From Taxillus chinensis (Eukaryota; Streptophyta; Magnoliopsida; Santalales; Loranthaceae): a stretch of DNA of 64,000 nt. The notes beneath the pieces are model-generated. The model worked only from the letters and a program-made list of their open reading frames with translations, had not been told where the DNA came from and did no database searches. Made by a program: the position numbers and the translations under genes. The stretch covers positions 17,761,820-17,825,819 of the forward strand of contig CM042086.1 in NCBI GenBank assembly GCA_023512835.1, given 5' to 3'. Positions 1-12,800 of the stretch are shown here, piece by piece. Each line of letters begins with the position of its first letter. Position 1 is the first letter of the stretch.

Positions 1-99
1 TTCTCCATTTCCCTGGTGCATGAGGAAAATTATGTCGCATCCTCTCTTTCCGTGAATGTGTCGCAGGAGGACTTGCAGTATTTAGGTAGCAATGCCTAG
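1..99 (+). CDS. 3' terminal coding fragment of an unrecognised gene
   Basis: Frame 1 is open from the first base of the window and ends in TAG at 97-99, giving 32 codons that end in DLQYLGSNA. The composition (acidic, Ser/Val-rich, no repeat) looks like a real C-terminus, and T-rich AT-rich DNA with no coding follows at once, as expected of a 3' UTR. The rest of the gene lies outside the window, so family and function cannot be assigned. It could be chance, since 32 codons is short. Confidence 0.45.
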   Translation, partial: FSISLVHEENYVASSLSVNVSQEDLQYLGSNA

Positions 100-1310
100 T
101 GGTGCTGCCAGTTTGGGTTTTTTTTTTTTTTTTTTTTAAATTCAGCTAGCTCTTCTATCTTTATTGCACTGTATTGTCTGCGCGTTGGTTCTGGTTTAGG
201 GGATTTTTTTAGATTTATCTTATCTATTCTGGAGTCTACTGCTGGACTGGCTATTACGTGGACTATTTTTATCAATTTGTGGCAGTGTTTTTCTTACAGG
301 GCCGCTAATAAGGAGCAATTTATTGGCTTCTTTGAGTTCATCAGCCGCTATTCTTGTTTCTGCGGGTTTTAATGAGACTTCAAGGATACTTTGTCATGAC
401 TCTCCCTACTTCGTTCGGTTTTATGTATTCTACTTTTTTTCAGTAATAAAATATTACTTTTCTATATTAAAAAAAATTGCCGGGGTCGCAAGAAGTATCT
501 CCTAAAAAGTTTAGATTTAAAAGCTTCGTACTTAACTGATTCCATCGAATTACTTTCCATAAAGAGGAACAAATTGACATTTGTTTTGTGGAAATGAATG
601 CCCTAACAAAATTTCCTTAATGATATTTTCAAATTTGACAGCATTTAAATTTCATTCTAACCAATTATGATTGTTGGATTCGGATTAAAAATACTCTTTC
701 ATTTATTTCTTTCTTATCTATCACTCACTTTATATAAATAAATAAAGAGTTGTGACTATTGAGTCAAAGAGTGCGATGTCAATGAATTATTATTTAGAAA
801 AGCCATCAAACGTTAAGGAGCTAATTTTATGTAATAGAAAATTAAATTTGAAGATTAATACCTTCGATCAAGCTTAATTCTGAGATCAAATGAAGAGATT
901 ATGGTCAAAATCGTATTTTAAACACTAGCGATAAGCAATTGACAGACAATTGATTGGCCACGATTAACCTATAATGTATAATATATATAATAATATAATT
1001 ATATTAAAAAGGAAATTTAAAAAATAAAACAAACAAAAACAAAGCAAAATGCTGACTACGTTAACCTATACTTAATATATATAATATCTATAATCATATA
1101 ACTATACTCTTAAGAAAAAACATCGTAGTACCCCATTTGAACCAGGCCAGAGGCACGCTTATATTTTTTTTATTTCCCAAACAGTATTTTCTACATCAAA
1201 ATAAAAAAACAGCTTTCCACCAAATAGCCCTTTAACCATCACGAAAAGATTCCAATGGCCACTTTTTGTTTTTCCCAGTGGCTATATTCTTCACTAACAG
1301 TCATATCTCC
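100..1310. other. Intergenic, AT-rich, no gene seen
   Basis: Probable 3' UTR of the first gene followed by AT-rich spacer. It holds a T run of 19 bases near 119-137 and runs of A/T-rich low-complexity sequence. No splice-compatible coding pattern was found. Confidence 0.6.
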
Positions 1311-1314
1311 ACCC

Positions 1315-1321
1315 TATAAAT
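1315..1321 (+). promoter_or_regulatory. TATA box upstream of a small ORF
   Basis: TATAAAT lies in a C-rich context (ACCCTATAAATGC), followed about 30 bases downstream by a CA/TC-rich stretch typical of plant transcription starts. The next ATG that a transcript from this box would contain opens the 36-codon ORF at 1431. The box is a good match in sequence; its use is inferred. Confidence 0.4.
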
Positions 1322-1430
1322 GCACCATCATTCATCTCATTCACTCACACAACTTCAATTTATCACTCTTCAAACTCTTTTCTTCAACTCCATATTTTTT
1401 GCCTCGTCATTTGCAGAAATAGTTGACTGG

Positions 1431-1541
1431 ATGAAGTGCGTGCAAACAACGATGGTGCTGGTATATCCCATGTTAGGCAACGTTTTCATATCCGTCCTTG
1501 TATTAATTCTCGTTCTGTATGCAGTGGCAATGACCTTATAA
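1431..1541 (+). CDS. Candidate 36-aa membrane peptide
   Basis: The ORF runs MKCVQTTMVLVY and then a hydrophobic stretch of about 20 residues (VFISVLVLILVLYAVAM) to the C-terminus, which could be one membrane segment. The frame stays open upstream, but the earlier start overlaps the TATA box at 1315-1321, so 1431 is the first usable ATG if that promoter works. No family is recognised. AT-rich DNA follows. It could equally be a chance ORF or a transposon scrap. Confidence 0.25.
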   Translation: MKCVQTTMVLVYPMLGNVFISVLVLILVLYAVAMTL

Positions 1542-1627
1542 TGTATGTTAGTTTGCGTCACATAATATTTCCACTACAAAGTCTTAAATAATTTGTAATT
1601 TGCATGTTTGTGTGTTATATGAGAGTG

Positions 1628-1659
<32 letters not shown>

Positions 1660-1679
1660 AATTAATTAAATAAAAAAAT

Positions 1680-2158
1680 CGGCCACAATGACCGGTTGTG
1701 GCTGACATGGCCTTGCCCAGTCGAAACCAAAATTTTTTTGATCTGGTCCGATCTGCATGCGGACGCGAACTGGTCCGCGGACCGGTCCAAATTTATTTAT
1801 TTATTTAAACACTCATTATAAGTTAATTTTGTTTAAAATAATTTTAATTTTAATTTAAAATTTATATTTAATAATTTTATATTTCTAAATATTAATTTTA
1901 AAATTAATAAATTTAGGCTCTAAGTACTAATATATTAAATAAAATATATAATAGTGTTAAAAAAATTATTTAAAAAAAAAAATCAATCTGCAGACCGATC
2001 CACATCAGCACAGATTTGATCCAAATGAACTGAGCCAAAATGAACCGGTTCGTTTAGGCCAGCGATTAAAATGGACCAAAATTTATCCGATCCAGTCCGC
2101 TCCGATCCGCATGAACCACAAACTAGTCCGCGGACCAGCAGTCCATTTTACACCTCTA
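1680..2158. mobile_element. hAT-like nonautonomous element, degraded
   Basis: Two blocks rich in GGTCCG/CGGACC motifs (1690-1790 and 1985-2158) flank an AT-rich middle. The right end reads CCATTTTACACCTCTA, which resembles the terminal repeat of common plant hAT-type elements. A matching left terminus was not found, and the TG/TA microsatellite at 1623-1652 lies where it might be. The class is inferred from general resemblance only. Confidence 0.35.
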
Positions 2159-2159
2159 C

Positions 2160-2791
2160 ATATAAATTGAGGGAAAAATATTTTATGCCCCAATTTGTTT
2201 TTAGTAAAAGTACACAAATTGACTTTAAACTTTATTGAAAATCATATTTATCAAATTTTCCTATAGAAATCAAACCCTTAAATTATTTATGTAGAATAAT
2301 TCAGTCTTTTATTTGAACATTTAATCTCATACATTATTTAATTGAGCTCCATTAAATGGAGTAATAGCATTTAATGGTTTAATTTTTTGTACACTAAAAC
2401 TAATGGCTCTTCGGGCATTAAAAAAATGCTGATACAGCACCAACCATTGACTTTATCATGGTCCTTCGTGAATATAGACATTTGCTGAAAAAACGTATTG
2501 AATAAATTACATTGGCTGAAATTACAAAGAAATGTAAAATTAAATGGCCAAATTTTATGAAATCAAAATTTCAGATGATCAGTATCCTTGAAAATTCTAC
2601 CTATATGCCCATGATTATACATAGATAACAAACACAAACTAGCCCATCACCAAACCTAAAAAGAAACAAATTGATTTGTCAACTTTTAACATATACTGAA
2701 TCAGTTCTCTCCATATTACAATGAAACAGAATGCTTGAAATTACTCAGAAGATGTTCAGACCTCTTAGAAAGAACGGATAAAGAATTCACC
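2160..2791. other. Intergenic spacer and probable IMP4 3' UTR
   Basis: AT-rich sequence with no coding signal. The part nearest 2791 is probably the 3' UTR of the minus-strand IMP4 gene. No clear polyadenylation signal was chosen. Confidence 0.5.
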
Positions 2792-5700
2792 CTATTCCCC
2801 AAGAAACTTGCGTTTTTTGGCCGTGTTCATGTATGGTCTGCTGACAAATTCATCCTGTGCTTCTTCTTGATCAACTGTTCCCAGCTTAATCTGCACATCC
2901 AAAATGAGGTAAAACTAGAAAAATACATCACGCCAACTATAAAAGGGCAATACTGACAAATAAACAACAATGAATGAACTGGTGGTTGCAAACTTGTCCT
3001 ATGGAAAGAATTCTTAACCTTGAATAACACAATCATAAGAGATCTGGGAAACATCTATTCTCTCCATGGAGTCACCGGGCGATATACCATGATGTATGGC
3101 AACACGATCACTTTGGTAGACTTTAACCATTTAAGAATAAAAAAATACTTTTGGATTTTTTTTATTGAGATACTATGGTATTAATTAATGTGACTGGATT
3201 GGGCCTAAAAAACAACAGAGATAACAAGCATTTTTCTTGTAAATATATCTTACCCTAATTGTTTTATGTATATTTCGATTCTATAATCAATATACATTGA
3301 TAATAATATTAATAAATAATATTTATGAATATTAATGAACATATTCATAAACACATGTTCACAATCATAAAAGATGCAAACATTAATATGTTACTTTCCA
3401 AACCAAACCAAGCTAACTTTAATTCCAATAAAATGAAATCAACTATGAATTAAAACATACATAAAATTTTTTATAAATGTATGATTCATTTACACCTACC
3501 AAACATCAAATTTCAAGATGAATTAAAAATTTTTATGGCACCAAATCAATGATCTGCATGGCTAAATAGACCTCTTGGTCATTCAGGCTAGCAAGAGTAG
3601 ATCTAATCTTGTGAGCTTGGGAAGTAGATATAAACCTCCATCCACAAGGTAAAAGGCCATTTGAATTTCTTTCACAATTTAATATGTAACATATTAATGA
3701 AATCTAACATATTTCTGTACAAAATATAAAATCTGATTTAGTTTAGTAGCAGATAGGTGTAAAAACTAATCCCAAAAAAACACTACTATAAGGTATTTAT
3801 ATTTCCTAATCCTTCAATAATTTTTGCACCCACAGAGATTCAAAGCTAAGACCTAAACTTGCAAACTGTTAAAACACGGATCTTGAACTTTAACTGCCCC
3901 TATGGGCTGTGATACAGACCCTTATTATTGCAAGAGCAAACTAATTATCCATAATCCATCTAATGTTATTATTTTCCATTACTTCAGCATCAAATTATCA
4001 ATTGAAATACAAGAACACATGACTCGTGTACGTTGCTAGGAATAATGTGTACTCAAAATGAGAGGAGATTGATGAAAAGCATATAACAAGGCAGCAAATT
4101 TCCTAACAGTCCAAACACAAACAAACATGCATAGCGAGTAAAGTAGCATTGCTGTTACCCGATAAAGGCGCAATTCAAATCGAGGACCAATTTCCTTCAG
4201 CTCAATGGATTTAGGACCTCCACGTTTCTCATACAAATGATGCCTGTAATTTTTAAAACAGTTATTATGGAAAAAATAGCATACCATGTTTGAATCCAAT
4301 AAACTCATTTTAACCACCCATAAGAATGGCCTGCCTCCTGATACCATCATAAGATCAAAATTCATTAAAAATTTTAGCTCTCTTCTCATAAATAAAACCT
4401 GCACCCCTTAATGAAATTGTGTGTACCAGCCTAAGAAATGTTTTGGCGTTGTTTCTGTTTTTTAGTGGGGATGTTAAATAGGCTTTCGGTTCATGGTCCA
4501 TACCGGCTGGCCCACATTTTATGGCAGGCCGAGCCTATAAAATCTGGTGTGTTTATATGTGGGCCAGAACGGACTTTAGCCTGAGAGCTCAAGCAATCTG
4601 ATTTTTAATTTATTTTTTTCCTGACTTTTTGAATTTAATTTATTAAAAGTTTATATAATGTACTCACCTGTATGAACTAAAACCGATAAATTTTTAAGAA
4701 AAAATTTATGGTGTTGGAGGGTTCTCGGACTCTTAGGAGTTCTTGCGTTATTCTCATATGTGAATTGTTTTGTGTTGTTGTTTCTTGTTGGGTTCTTGTG
4801 GACTTATTGTAATATTTGTATAAGCTCTTCACTTTTACTTGGGTATGACTATCCTCTATCCTTTTCTTTATACTTTTATTTGCAATATTTATTATTTATA
4901 AAAAATTTATTTACGAAAAATAATATATTTAAAGTAAAAAATTTATTTAAAAATATATAAATTTAAACGGATTAGCCTCGTGTATGCATGCTGGGCCAAA
5001 CCTAACAATTATGGCCTATTTAAAAATGACCAGCCCGTTTAACAGTTATTTTTTAGATTATTAACCTTGACTTAGATTATTAACCTTGACAAAAGTGTTA
5101 GGGAGACCATCATTAAAAAATTTATTTTTTCCTTCGAATTTTCATTCATATAGTTATAGTCCAAAGAAACTTTTTTGAGACATTATTAAATTTTTTTTTA
5201 ATAAAACAAGAATAGAAAGTGATAAAGTTACGACGCGAAGCCTAAATAATACCTATATGCACACCAACCAAAATGAAATATAGTTCTCTGTTTTTGTTTT
5301 TTAACAAGAATCAGAAATTATGTTTGACAGATGTGCCTGAGACTGGGAGACTATCTCTAAAGCTTCCATATTTCTCATTGAATTTCATTCATATAGTTGA
5401 AAGAACACTTTTTGTAATATATATATATATATATATATATATATTGATAAATAAGAATTTTATTAGAAAAAGTGCGCAAAGAGCATATATACAATAGCAG
5501 GCTAAAAATGATTTATTTATTTATTTCAAGGAATCAAAAAGAGAAACTGGTAAAGTGATCAAGTGAGCCCTAAGAATGTGGAATGCCAGTAAGCAAACCA
5601 ACCTGAATGAAATGTAGTCAGACTGATTAGCAAATGTGATGATTCGCTTTGCATCTGGCTTGGGGACTGGAAATAAATGCTTTAAAATGTTTGCCGTCCT

Positions 5701-8700
5701 TTCACCCAACTACAAAGAATAAACAGAATAAACATATTGGCAATAGCAATAATGATTAATATGTTAGCCATTGATAATAGAGCCCTCGCCACATGAGCAT
5801 TTTAAAAAAATAAACCAAGTAGTGCTGTGTTCTTTATTATTAATTTATTATAAACATTAATCTACGTTCATTTTAATAATACTTCCTTTTTCCCCATAGC
5901 AAATTGAGCCTCAAATTTTCCAAACAGGATTGCCCTCAGCTATTTATAAAACATAGTATTTAACCCATATTATTGGAGATTAAAAACAGTATAAAGATGC
6001 CTTCATTCAGATGTAGACAAAAAATGGAACCCATGTCATCTTCAACATGCTAACCCCTGTGAAACTTTTCAACACCGAGATTTTGAAAATCTTGATCCAT
6101 GCATGGCTTAATTTGCTATCCAACAGCATAAAAAGTAGAAGTTATAAAACAGATACCCAATACAAATAAATTGGAATAATTTTGTTGGTTGAGAATATAA
6201 GATGAGCCCAAACAATATTGAGAGCCTCACTAAGATTTTAAATTTTCAAACTAAAAAACTTATAACAGAAATATGATTACTGTACCTTAGTTGAAAAGTT
6301 TTCAATTATTAGATGTGGGTATGCCTCAGGCATTGTTCCAATCGAATCCTTATCCTTAATGTCATGCCTTGTAACCTGGAAAAGAAACATTGGAGAGAAG
6401 ACTTACAAGGTGTTTAGGGGAGATATAAATCTAACTGATATTTGGAAAAGGCATGTGCACCCCCCCCCCCCCCCCCCCCCCCAAACAAAACCAAATGTTT
6501 CTTTTTGGAGGTATAAATATACGAGAGATGCCCTATTGGTCGCTTTTATCTATAAAATCGCAGAATAAAAACACTCAAAACCTTTTATACAGATATATAC
6601 ATTTCAAAATAAGCTCCTGTATATATCCTCTTAGATCTATAACAAATGGGAAAGAAAAGGTTAGCCAAAAAAAAAATAAGAGGAACACAATTACTTACCA
6701 CATTGAGTAATCCAAAATATGCAGTAGGGCCAAAAGGAAGATGACTTATAATAATACCATCTGGCACACCTCGATGCTCATGAACCAACACAATATCCGT
6801 GAATTCATGTGAACGACATGTTGCCACGATTTCAGCAATAACCTATAAATAGCAACAGATTACTGAAAGTTGGATATTTTCTCTGAAGTCATCCAGTAAC
6901 ACTGACGTCTGAAGGAATGCAAATACAACCTGAGCTTTTACGGGTCATCTGTTTTACATCATAAAATAAGATTTACAACAAATAACAACTACACATTCAT
7001 TTGAACATTTTAAAAAAATCCATACTGCTTTACGTTTCAGAATCCAAATTTGGAAATACCCACTCTCTAACCACACATGATGAGTTGCTGTATATTATAG
7101 TAGACTAGTTAAGACCACATATCATCCCTCCAACGAAAATGTATTACTTTAAGATGGCTATGAAGGACACAGAATACTGAACATTAGCAATTGTTTTATT
7201 CTCAACTAATTAAATAGTTTCAAGTTTCTTTAACAGCTATAGGAACTACATAATTGTTGGTTCCTTCAAGCTTTACGTTCAAATTTGCTGTCTGGACCTC
7301 CACATAACTTTTCACTAAAAAACTATGTCCAATTGACACCAAATGGGTAAGACAACTGATGATAAGTTTGGGTGCAACCCCTATGTCAGGTCCTTTGCAT
7401 AAAAGATGGCTGCACAGAACCCAGCTTTGTCACAGAGACCACAATCGACCTCAATGCTCCCTTGAAGGTCAACAGGTCCACTTAACATCAGGTCAATTGA
7501 TCGATGTCAGATATTTGATCTTATTCAAAATCATCAATCTATTTCCAGCCAATGATGATCTGCATTATGATATATATGTTCAAGTAATGATCAATAATTC
7601 AGCGAAACGGAGAGATTAATGGTTATATCAACCATAGGATTAAAGTCGTATGACTTATGTGGAAAAGTGCAATGAGAGTTTTGTGTGACCGCAATATGTC
7701 ACTGAATTTAAAATTTATAGAATGACTGTTAAACTTTCTTTGTTATATGGAACAAAGTATTTGACTAATAAAAAAACATCAATAAAAGCTCAGTGTTGCT
7801 AAGATGCGAACATTAAAATGGATGTGTGGTAAGACTAAGATAAATAAAATTTAAAATGAGAATATTCATCGTATCATTAGAGTAACTTGGATTGCAGATA
7901 GGATGAGAGATAATTGTTTACGTTGGTTTGGTATTTAGAATGTAAACCAATAAATGTACCATTTAAAATGATGAAAAAAATTAATATCAAACAAAATAAA
8001 AAAATTGAGAGAAACAAAATAACTTGACTGGAGGTGATAATAGGAATCACTAAATTTGAAAGAAAGAACGATGACTAATATGAATGTTTGAAGGAAAAAT
8101 TCATGTTTTGGATTAAATATAAATTTTATGTTTGTGTTGGTTCATATAACTGACCGCATATTATTAGAATTAAAGATTGCTAGTTTGATTTTACTCTACA
8201 TAATTAAGCTGATAAAGATAGGTCTTTGGAGATGCACATTGAATGAGCATAACGCATCAGTAGTAAATTTACCTGACCACCTCGATTCATTCGTTGTGCA
8301 TTAGGAAATAAAAACTTCAGTTCCTGTCATTAAGATGCATTACAATTGCAATCAAATGATATCATTAGTAACTGGCCAAAGCAAATGAACCATATGAATA
8401 AAATTAATGTTTGTCAAGAAGCTAAGCTAGCTGTGGAGTCAACCTTTACAAACTGAGTGAGAGGGGCACTTGGGTTACGAGAAGTAGTGAGCAAAATCTT
8501 GGGATCTCTTTCAGTTGCATTAGCATACTCGTCATCGATATGAGACTTTGGAACTGCATATTGGATCCAACAGCAATTTAAAATTGCAATACATGAGAGA
8601 AAGAAATGAAAGCAACAATTATAAGGACCTTTTTTCTAATAAAAAAATGAAAGCAAAAATTGCGATGCTTTTTAACGTCAAGCCATTATGTAAAAATACC

Positions 8701-9400
8701 AAAAATTTCAATGCTTTTTCAATCTTTGCATTTCGTATAAAGGTTACTGCACCAAATTCTATCTCACGTGCTTTGGTTTTATTTATGAATTCGTGGATAT
8801 TCATAAAGCTCGCTACCCAAGCAGACTAAGGAATCACGAAATCACGTGCGTACAACCAGGTTCAATTGTCATGCTACGTATGGAACGCACGATTACTACA
8901 TCAGTTAAACCACACCGCAAAAGTGATGTCAGCTAAATCCATGCGGACAAGAATATAAGTGCACCTGTTTTACAACTAAAATCTGTAAAGTTGGTATTTC
9001 ATTTTTTGAGGTTTCTATTTTAAACCCAAAAACCAAAAAACTTTAGGCTTTTTTTCTATCTTTTCGTGAAAAAAAAAAATTGAATGCTAAAATTGACCAA
9101 TATCTTTTGCGGGCTAATCATTCTATTCTACATATGCGTATCTGTCAAACAGTTTCAATCTAATGAAACTGATATTTGAAGAGAATTTAGCTAAGCTTTT
9201 TAATGTTAAACAGTTTCAAGCCCCAAAAAAACAGAAGACGAAGGATGAAAGAGAGGGGGGGGGGGGGGGGGGTGTGACCACTGACCAGCGGTTTGATCAT
9301 CTTCGAGATCGATCTCGGTCCGAAGGGAGGCTTCTTCGTTGCGAAGCTCCGTGGGGATGGGCTTCCCATCTGTAGCAAACAAACAAATACCAAAATTCAA

Positions 9401-9453
<53 letters not shown>

Positions 9454-9622
9454 GAGTGGAGTGGTGAATAGTAATAATGATGATGACGACGACGATGATG
9501 GTAGTAATACCTTGTAGGGCTTCTTTGATCTTACGCTTCTTCTCGTACAGCAATCGCTCCTTGCCTTCCAAGCTCTTTCGGTAGATGTACTCTCTCCTCA
9601 GCCGTACGTTTCTTCGCAACAT
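2792..9622 (-). CDS. IMP4: U3 snoRNP protein IMP4 (Brix domain), complete
   Basis: IMP4 binds U3 snoRNA in the nucleolar SSU processome, with IMP3 and MPP10, for early 18S rRNA processing. Coding exons, high to low: 9622-9511, 9369-9286, 8553-8444, 8323-8273, 6842-6699, 6375-6286, 5709-5603, 4243-4159, 2890-2792. They join in frame to 293 codons plus TAG, close to the roughly 294 residues I recall for plant IMP4. The N-terminus [20 protein letters not shown], the Brix core ([26 protein letters not shown]) and the C-terminal [12 protein letters not shown] are diagnostic. An in-frame ATG seven codons upstream (9643) exists, but the family starts at MLRRN. All introns are GT-AG. Introns carry transposon relics, a 23-base C run and an 18-base G run, yet no exon is damaged. 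A telo-box lies upstream. Confidence 0.95.
4473..5043. mobile_element. hAT-like element in IMP4 intron 7
   Basis: The left end GTTAAATAGGCT and the reverse complement of the right end (GTTAAACGGGCT) match in 10 of 12 bases. Both ends carry GGCC/GGCCC-rich blocks around an AT-rich middle, the usual look of a short nonautonomous hAT-type element. No convincing 8-bp target duplication was seen. It lies wholly within the intron between exons 7 and 8. Confidence 0.35.
5416..5444. repeat. (TA)n microsatellite
   Basis: Uninterrupted AT dinucleotide run of about 14 units in IMP4 intron 7. Confidence 0.9.
6460..6482. repeat. 23-base C homopolymer
   Basis: Uninterrupted run of 23 C within IMP4 intron 5 (a G run in the transcript). 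Length may be unreliable, since such runs are hard to sequence. Confidence 0.9.
7800..8080 (+). mobile_element. LINE (RTE-like) relic in IMP4 intron 4
   Basis: The plus strand reads as a decayed C-terminal part of a LINE reverse-transcriptase ORF. The start [12 protein letters not shown], then [17 protein letters not shown] at about 7900-7932, matches the conserved MLRWMCG ... LRWFGHV block of plant RTE-type LINEs. Stops interrupt it at about 7852 and just after the LRWFG motif. It is antisense to IMP4. Assignment is from memory of the family. Confidence 0.45.
9255..9272. repeat. 18-base G homopolymer
   Basis: Uninterrupted G run just inside IMP4 intron 2, thirteen bases past the donor; it is a C run in the transcript. 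Confidence 0.9.
9404..9451. repeat. (GA)n microsatellite
   Basis: About 24 GA units inside IMP4 intron 1. In the transcript this is a TC run, adding to a pyrimidine-rich intron of only 141 bases. Confidence 0.9.
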
Positions 9623-9778
9623 CGCTCCAGTCCCCACCACCAAGCTTTAGCTTTGTTCACAGAGAGATTGGGGAGAAGCTGAAACTACAGACACGCGAAC
9701 AGACAAACCAACGGACGGTCGAAGCAAGCAGGACAGGACCCCAGAGTGAAAAAGGGGACAGGGACGATGGAAGTGTTA

Positions 9779-9786
9779 TTAGGGTT
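9779..9786 (-). promoter_or_regulatory. Telo-box (AACCCTAA) upstream of IMP4
   Basis: AACCCTAA on the coding strand about 157 bases upstream of the IMP4 ATG. Telo-boxes are known in plant promoters of ribosomal-protein and ribosome-biogenesis genes, so the position fits the gene's role. A 10-bp palindrome ACGACGTCGT follows at 9831-9840. No clear TATA box was seen, also usual for such promoters. Function is inferred. Confidence 0.5.
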
Positions 9787-9862
9787 ACCTCACATTGTTT
9801 TCGGTTAATTTTATCAATTCTCGTCTTAAAACGACGTCGTGGGTGTAAAATACAAAGCCACA

Positions 9863-12800
9863 AAGGGTTGTTTACAGTGGTTCGATTGACATTATTTTTT
9901 AAACAATATTAAAGTTAATATGAAAACCTACACATAAAATTTTCTTTAAAAAAAAAAACATTTAAACCCCACTCTCTCCCACATTTCAGATAGTGTTTCT
10001 ATTAAATTAATAATATTTAATTCATATTAATTTAAGGAAAAATTTTAAATATATGATTTATATATTTCCTTTTTCTTCTTGACACTCACAACCCAGTCAT
10101 GTGCACTTTCAACCATCAATTATTGTTGCTACTTTTAGTTGGCTCTTTTCTTTTATTCACCTGACACCAAGTGACATTGAATGATTTATATGTCAAGCAA
10201 TCAAATGGATCCTTTAATGCTGTGGTTATGATAGAGTCGCATTTTTTTTAATTAGTTGGAGAAAAAATAGCTCAAATAGTATAGATAATCTATTTAATTG
10301 ATGTTTGAATAGTTAGCAACACTAAAATTATAAATTTTTATTCACCAATAAAAACATAATTTAAAAAAAAACACCAAAAGATAAAGAATCAAATTTATAT
10401 CCATAATGATTCTTAGTTTTCATATATAACTAGAAAATGTTTCTTTAAGTTTTACATACAGTGTTTAAAGCAATTATTAGATGAATAATCAATTTCTTAC
10501 TTATGTTTATTTTGTCCACGCTATAAAGAAGTTCCGCTACTATAACCCATCAACATATTCTTCCCAGCAAGGTAGAGTTTGGATTATGCTTATATTAGGT
10601 TCAAGCTGTTATTAATAAGAAAAAAACAAAAGAAGCTAGTTCTTCATGCAAATTGAATTAATGTGTCGTGACATATTCATTTCATTTCTTAGCTACAATG
10701 TTAAAACTTGTGATTTATGAGTTCAAACGTATTCTGCAAATTTTTAAACATTACACTTACCAAATATAAATAATATGTGCAACCGGTTCAGATTATCATC
10801 ATAAAATCGCGAATGATGTGGATTGTTGTGATTTATTCAAGCTTTTTTCTTCTTCTTATGATTTGATATGCTATTATGTCATTAGAGTCTACTAATTATA
10901 CAATCTCATTAGTAGGTATTATTACTTTTTACCAAATGCATTTAAAATAAATGTCGTTAACATTTTTTTATAAATGTGCATTTAGGCTACAAACACAATT
11001 TAAATAATCAAGTTTTCATGCTCAAATTAAATTTTTCACAAATCTTAGTATTCATAATAACCTTATAAATCATGCTCAAATCATACATATTAAAGAAGAT
11101 AATCAATGTAAAAAGCTAAAAATACCTACTTGAAAGATGATACACAACTCAATGTAGCTTAGATATTTTCAAATCAAAGAATCCAAAAGAATAGATAAAC
11201 ACATTACATAAATTATATAAAATATCTAATTTCAGCCTAAAGAATATTTCGTCATAGGGTGCAAGAGATTTAGAATACAAATATAATTACGTATCAACAT
11301 ATTACATAGTTCATTAAAATGGTGTAAAGCATATTAACTTTTAAAAAGCTCATATATTAACATAAAACCACCATAAATTTAAAATGAAATTACAAATATC
11401 CAAAAAAAAGAGACTTAGATTTGATATTTTAAAGTTCAATGAAACAATAAATATTCTAAGAAAACTTTTTTTAAAAAATAATATTATTAATTAATAGATA
11501 TTTAATATAAATCACCCAAGTACATGTAATATATGAAATCATCATTACTATTAGCAAAAAGTTTTTTTAAAGAAAAAGAATATTGTTCCTTATAAGAATG
11601 TCTTCAACCAACTTTCTATATTCTATATATATGACTCTCGATCCTAATTTAACGAGCGAAATATTTAGCTACTCTAACTTACTTCCCAAACAGCACCCTG
11701 AAATACATAACATGCTATCACCCTTGCCAAATATAGCGATATGCTCCATATATACAACTTTTATTATTTTAATGCGTGAGACGCGTACCTGTTCTTCGCC
11801 TATGAGTCCAATGCCAACTACACCCTGTTCCGTGCCAATCGGGTGTGATTGATGCTACGAGCCCAACGCCAACTCTAGTCATGTGCCGTTATCACGTAAA
11901 CAACAGAGATGATTACAATAAGTATTCAAGCTTGTGCCATAAGGTGCAGAAGCACTCCTCGAAAAGTTGTACAACATCAGAGTAATACTAACCAGGAAAA
12001 GTTTGGCACTGTGCAATGGATTGTCAGTGTCATCCTTTTGTCGTTGCAGGGAGGGCTGATGGAGCGGTATCACGGGGATGAGTAGGGTTGATGGGGCGGC
12101 TAAAGAGGATATGTTAATATAAAAATAATATTAAAGTTTTAAAAATAATAAAATATTTAATACCTTGCTAGAATAGGGACGATCGTTAGATTATGTGATA
12201 TAAAAATAAATCCTTAAAATAAATTTTAGTTAAAATATGAAGGATATACAGGAAGTATGGTTGGAGTCTTGGAGATGCTTTAAGGGTATAATATTATATT
12301 TTATATAATTTTGAAATATTAAAAATAATAATATTTAAATTAATTTTAATTAAATAATCATTTAATTGTAATATTTAATAAACTTAGGTACAAAAATTAG
12401 ATACAGTTTTACATGGAAATAAATTATAAAAGTAGTTATTTTTTAAAAAATTTAGCTACATAATTTTTACAATTAAAAATAATAAGGTCAATAATTTATT
12501 GACTATAATAAATATTAATTTTATCATATTTTTATATTTTAAAATAATAGTGCATTGTGATGATGTTTGTGGCATCCAGTGGTGGGATCGCGAGGCAACA
12601 GCTGCGGTTATGATGGTGATCTGGCGGATTTACAACGAACCTATGAGCAATGGCGAGAAAAGTGCGTCAATGCTGGTGGTGGTGGGAGTTGCGAACAGAG
12701 GACAATGGTGCCAAGATCTGGTTGACTGCACAACAATTGTCATTTAATAAGGTAGGAAAATAATAAATTTAAAAATAAAATAAACAATATTTATAAATCT

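Noticed and set aside
4036..4404. 122-codon minus-strand ORF
   Set aside because: Only 4159-4243 is coding (IMP4 exon 8); the rest is intron read-through.
9404..9451. Regular repeat array as a CRISPR-like structure
   Set aside because: It is a plain dinucleotide microsatellite in a plant intron, with no spacers and no cas genes.
9206..9643. 145-codon minus-strand ORF over IMP4 exons 1 and 2
   Set aside because: It reads through intron 1, including the GA repeat (seen as a Ser/Leu run). The spliced IMP4 model explains both ends.
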